DNA from: Cytophagaceae bacterium
Lineage (GTDB): Bacteria > Bacteroidota > Bacteroidia > Cytophagales > Spirosomataceae
Assembly (NCBI GenBank): GCA_947459055.1
Contig: CANHCG010000069.1
Span: 1-7,910, forward strand
Reading direction: 5' to 3'
Length of the DNA: 7,910 nt
The notes under the pieces are model-generated. The model was not told where the DNA came from and ran no database searches. It saw only the letters and a program-made list of their open reading frames with translations. Below are positions 7,501 to 7,910 of this stretch, in pieces. The position numbers and the translations under genes were made by a program. The stretch's first letter is position 1. Every line of letters starts with the position of its first letter.

Positions 7501-7612
7501 CCCAGGAAACAATCCGGATGCGGGTGTAAGAGGTGGTACAGAATTGAATAATGATGATGAGTCATATCCAGTTCCACGTACATTAGCTGTAGGTCTCAAA
7601 ATAAACTTATAA
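4541..7612 (+). CDS. SusC/RagA-family TonB-dependent outer-membrane transporter
   Basis: This protein imports ligands, typically oligosaccharides, across the outer membrane using TonB energy together with a SusD lipoprotein. The ATG at 4541 gives 1023 residues beginning with a clear signal peptide (MKKIQLTLF and a hydrophobic run, probable cleavage after Ala19). An in-frame ATG at 4487 would add 18 residues ahead of this signal and is unlikely. Domains in order are a carboxypeptidase-regulatory-like beta-sandwich (about 22-97), the SusC signature VVVVGYGSQRKQD (about 103-115), and the plug with LQGRAAGVTVKQ, RVRGIGSLG, PLYVVDG and ILKDAASTAIYGARGSNGVVLI (to about 230). The large C-terminal barrel includes DTNGDG (836-841) and IGNPNPDFTWGW (854-865), which recur in this family. 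The chain ends in KINL rather than the usual terminal aromatic residue. A SusD gene follows with a one-base overlap. The ligand cannot be told from sequence. Confidence 0.95.
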   Translation: MKKIQLTLFMMLLIFQGFAQSLQVKGKVSSSDGAGIPGVSVTEKGTNNGSVTSADGNYTIKVASGANAVLVFSSVGMNSKSETVRNRTIIDVTLEDNLKELSEVVVVGYGSQRKQDITSAISVIGMKDIGEQPANNLNQMLQGRAAGVTVKQKSGTPGGLFEVRVRGIGSLGAGSDPLYVVDGFVVGTSVGQNFNPNDIESISILKDAASTAIYGARGSNGVVLINTKNAKEGKVNINFTLDHGIQNIPMSRRTPVLNGVEFAQFKKEIFEDNFRYFKQKEPTLEDVPLGYRYPEQTKFSTDWFGAILNNNAPYTDANLTISSGKGTMKSMFSVGYFKESGSIVNTGYERVSVRSNLGGQVTKFLNVGLNVNGSITKQNIANTDGRSALVGGALLMDPREPIYNADGSMRPYIGGVDGAFGFPNPLFLLQNVTRRRNIADVLANAYAEFTILPSLKFKSSANTKLNYNAFKEYVPSTIGASVASGTAGAPPRIATARDITDRLFNYSFDQLLTYNPKIGEDHKLDAMLGFTAQEENVYGIDASGNTFPDDLVRYIGAASIRSANSYENGWTLMAYFARANYSFKDKYLFSASFRREGSSRFGEFNKFGDFPAASIGWRISEEPFMKDIPVINDMKLRASWGVTGNNNIGNYPSLAFVGINNYILNNSFAPGKVISSFANSSLKWEKSDQLDLGLDLATFNNKLTFTFEYYRKLTNDMLLPVSIPAVSGFTTSLDNIGQVENKGIELSVDYRSNLGPVNFRTNVNISANRSKILAIKGANDMLYYGSFYGGYNVMKVGRPIGMIYGYKKLGIFNTQAEIDAWAKQDGVIPGGMKFADTNGDGVVSYDTQDMVEIGNPNPDFTWGWTVAADYRKFDLNILFVGAQNFDIYRNIEASTMNMDGVFNVLTKAKDRWRSAANPGTNPNDKNSQGGTNYFKWSRESSERYVYDGSHIWLKAVTLGYTLPKMKSVFSDARIFFTANNLFLFTNYPGNNPDAGVRGGTELNNDDESYPVPRTLAVGLKINL

Positions 7613-7910
7613 TGAATCGAAACATGAAAAAAATATCATTTTATATCATCTTGTCCCTTTGTTTGACACAGATATCGTGTCAAGAGGACTTTCTAAAAAC
7701 CACCGATCCTACTAGAATTGGCCGTGATTTGTTTTATCAAAATCAGACTCAATTTGAACAAGCTTTGAATGGTGTGTATGGTCAATTGCAAACGATTACC
7801 AACTCAGCGTATATCCAACAAGAAATGATGTCGGATAATACAACCTTTGATTTTAATCCATTAGATCGTGGGGGTGCAGCTGGTTGGGAAGCTTTTGAAT
7901 ATTCTACTGT
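7612..7910 (+). CDS. SusD/RagB-family lipoprotein, N-terminal part (cut by the window edge)
   Basis: SusD lipoproteins form the ligand-capturing lid on a SusC barrel at the cell surface. The 99 visible residues show a short basic N-terminus (MNRNMKK), a hydrophobic stretch, and a lipoprotein-type cysteine in TQISC (Cys23), followed at once by Gln-Glu-Asp. That acidic stretch after the cysteine resembles the Bacteroidota signal for export to the cell surface. Residues QTQFEQALNGVYGQLQ (46-61) resemble the first helix of SusD proteins. The ATG overlaps the last base of the susC stop codon (TAATG), which suggests translational coupling. A second ATG at 7624 would give the more typical MKK start, and I cannot decide between them. 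The lipobox is not ideal, with Gln at the -3 position. The rest of the gene lies outside the window. Confidence 0.88.
   Translation, partial: MNRNMKKISFYIILSLCLTQISCQEDFLKTTDPTRIGRDLFYQNQTQFEQALNGVYGQLQTITNSAYIQQEMMSDNTTFDFNPLDRGGAAGWEAFEYST

Noticed and set aside
1..7910. CRISPR arrays, tRNA or rRNA genes, insertion sequences, and phage-defence or other novel multi-gene systems
   Set aside because: No regularly spaced direct repeats, RNA-gene structures, transposase or nuclease motifs, or unexplained genes were found; all coding space belongs to known families.

Overview
The window looks like chromosomal DNA from a Bacteroidota bacterium. The evidence is a SusC/SusD-type outer-membrane uptake pair, start codons without Shine-Dalgarno sequences in A/T-rich leaders, and a perfect match to the Bacteroidota -7 promoter element TAnnTTTG. 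The mix of protein families would suit an aerobic, environmental, sugar-using member such as a cytophagale or sphingobacterium. That finer placement is inference only.

Layout. Positions 1-770 (minus strand) hold most of prmC, the release-factor glutamine methyltransferase; its C-terminus lies beyond the window. An 85-bp divergent promoter region separates it from a plus-strand unit: a gluconate 2-dehydrogenase subunit 3-type small subunit (856-1422), a 570-residue GMC flavoprotein dehydrogenase (1444-3156), a short terminator-like hairpin (3168-3194), and an SMP-30/gluconolactonase-family protein with a signal peptide (3206-4225). A strong intrinsic terminator (4254-4288) closes this unit. 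A 315-bp AT-rich intergenic region with several inverted repeats, one of them perfect with 12-bp arms, leads into a complete SusC-family TonB-dependent transporter (4541-7612). The start of its SusD-family lipoprotein partner (7612 to the window end) overlaps the susC stop by one base.

How the genes may work together. The small subunit carries a twin-arginine-like N-terminus and the flavoprotein has no signal peptide. The pair therefore probably folds in the cytoplasm and is exported together to the periplasm, where it would oxidise a sugar or glycoside. The flavoprotein has a CX5CX3C motif like the [3Fe-4S] ligand pattern of FAD-glucose dehydrogenases, suggesting electron transfer to an external acceptor. 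No cytochrome subunit is visible here. The secreted lactonase-like protein could hydrolyse a lactone product. The SusCD pair would import an oligosaccharide or other polymer fragment, but the terminator and long gap mean its functional link to the oxidation genes is only suggested by proximity.

I do not see a previously undescribed system. All six coding regions belong to recognisable families. The features most worth a second look are the inverted repeats before susC, the hairpin between the dehydrogenase and the lactonase with no evident promoter after it, and the predicted Fe-S site in the GMC protein.
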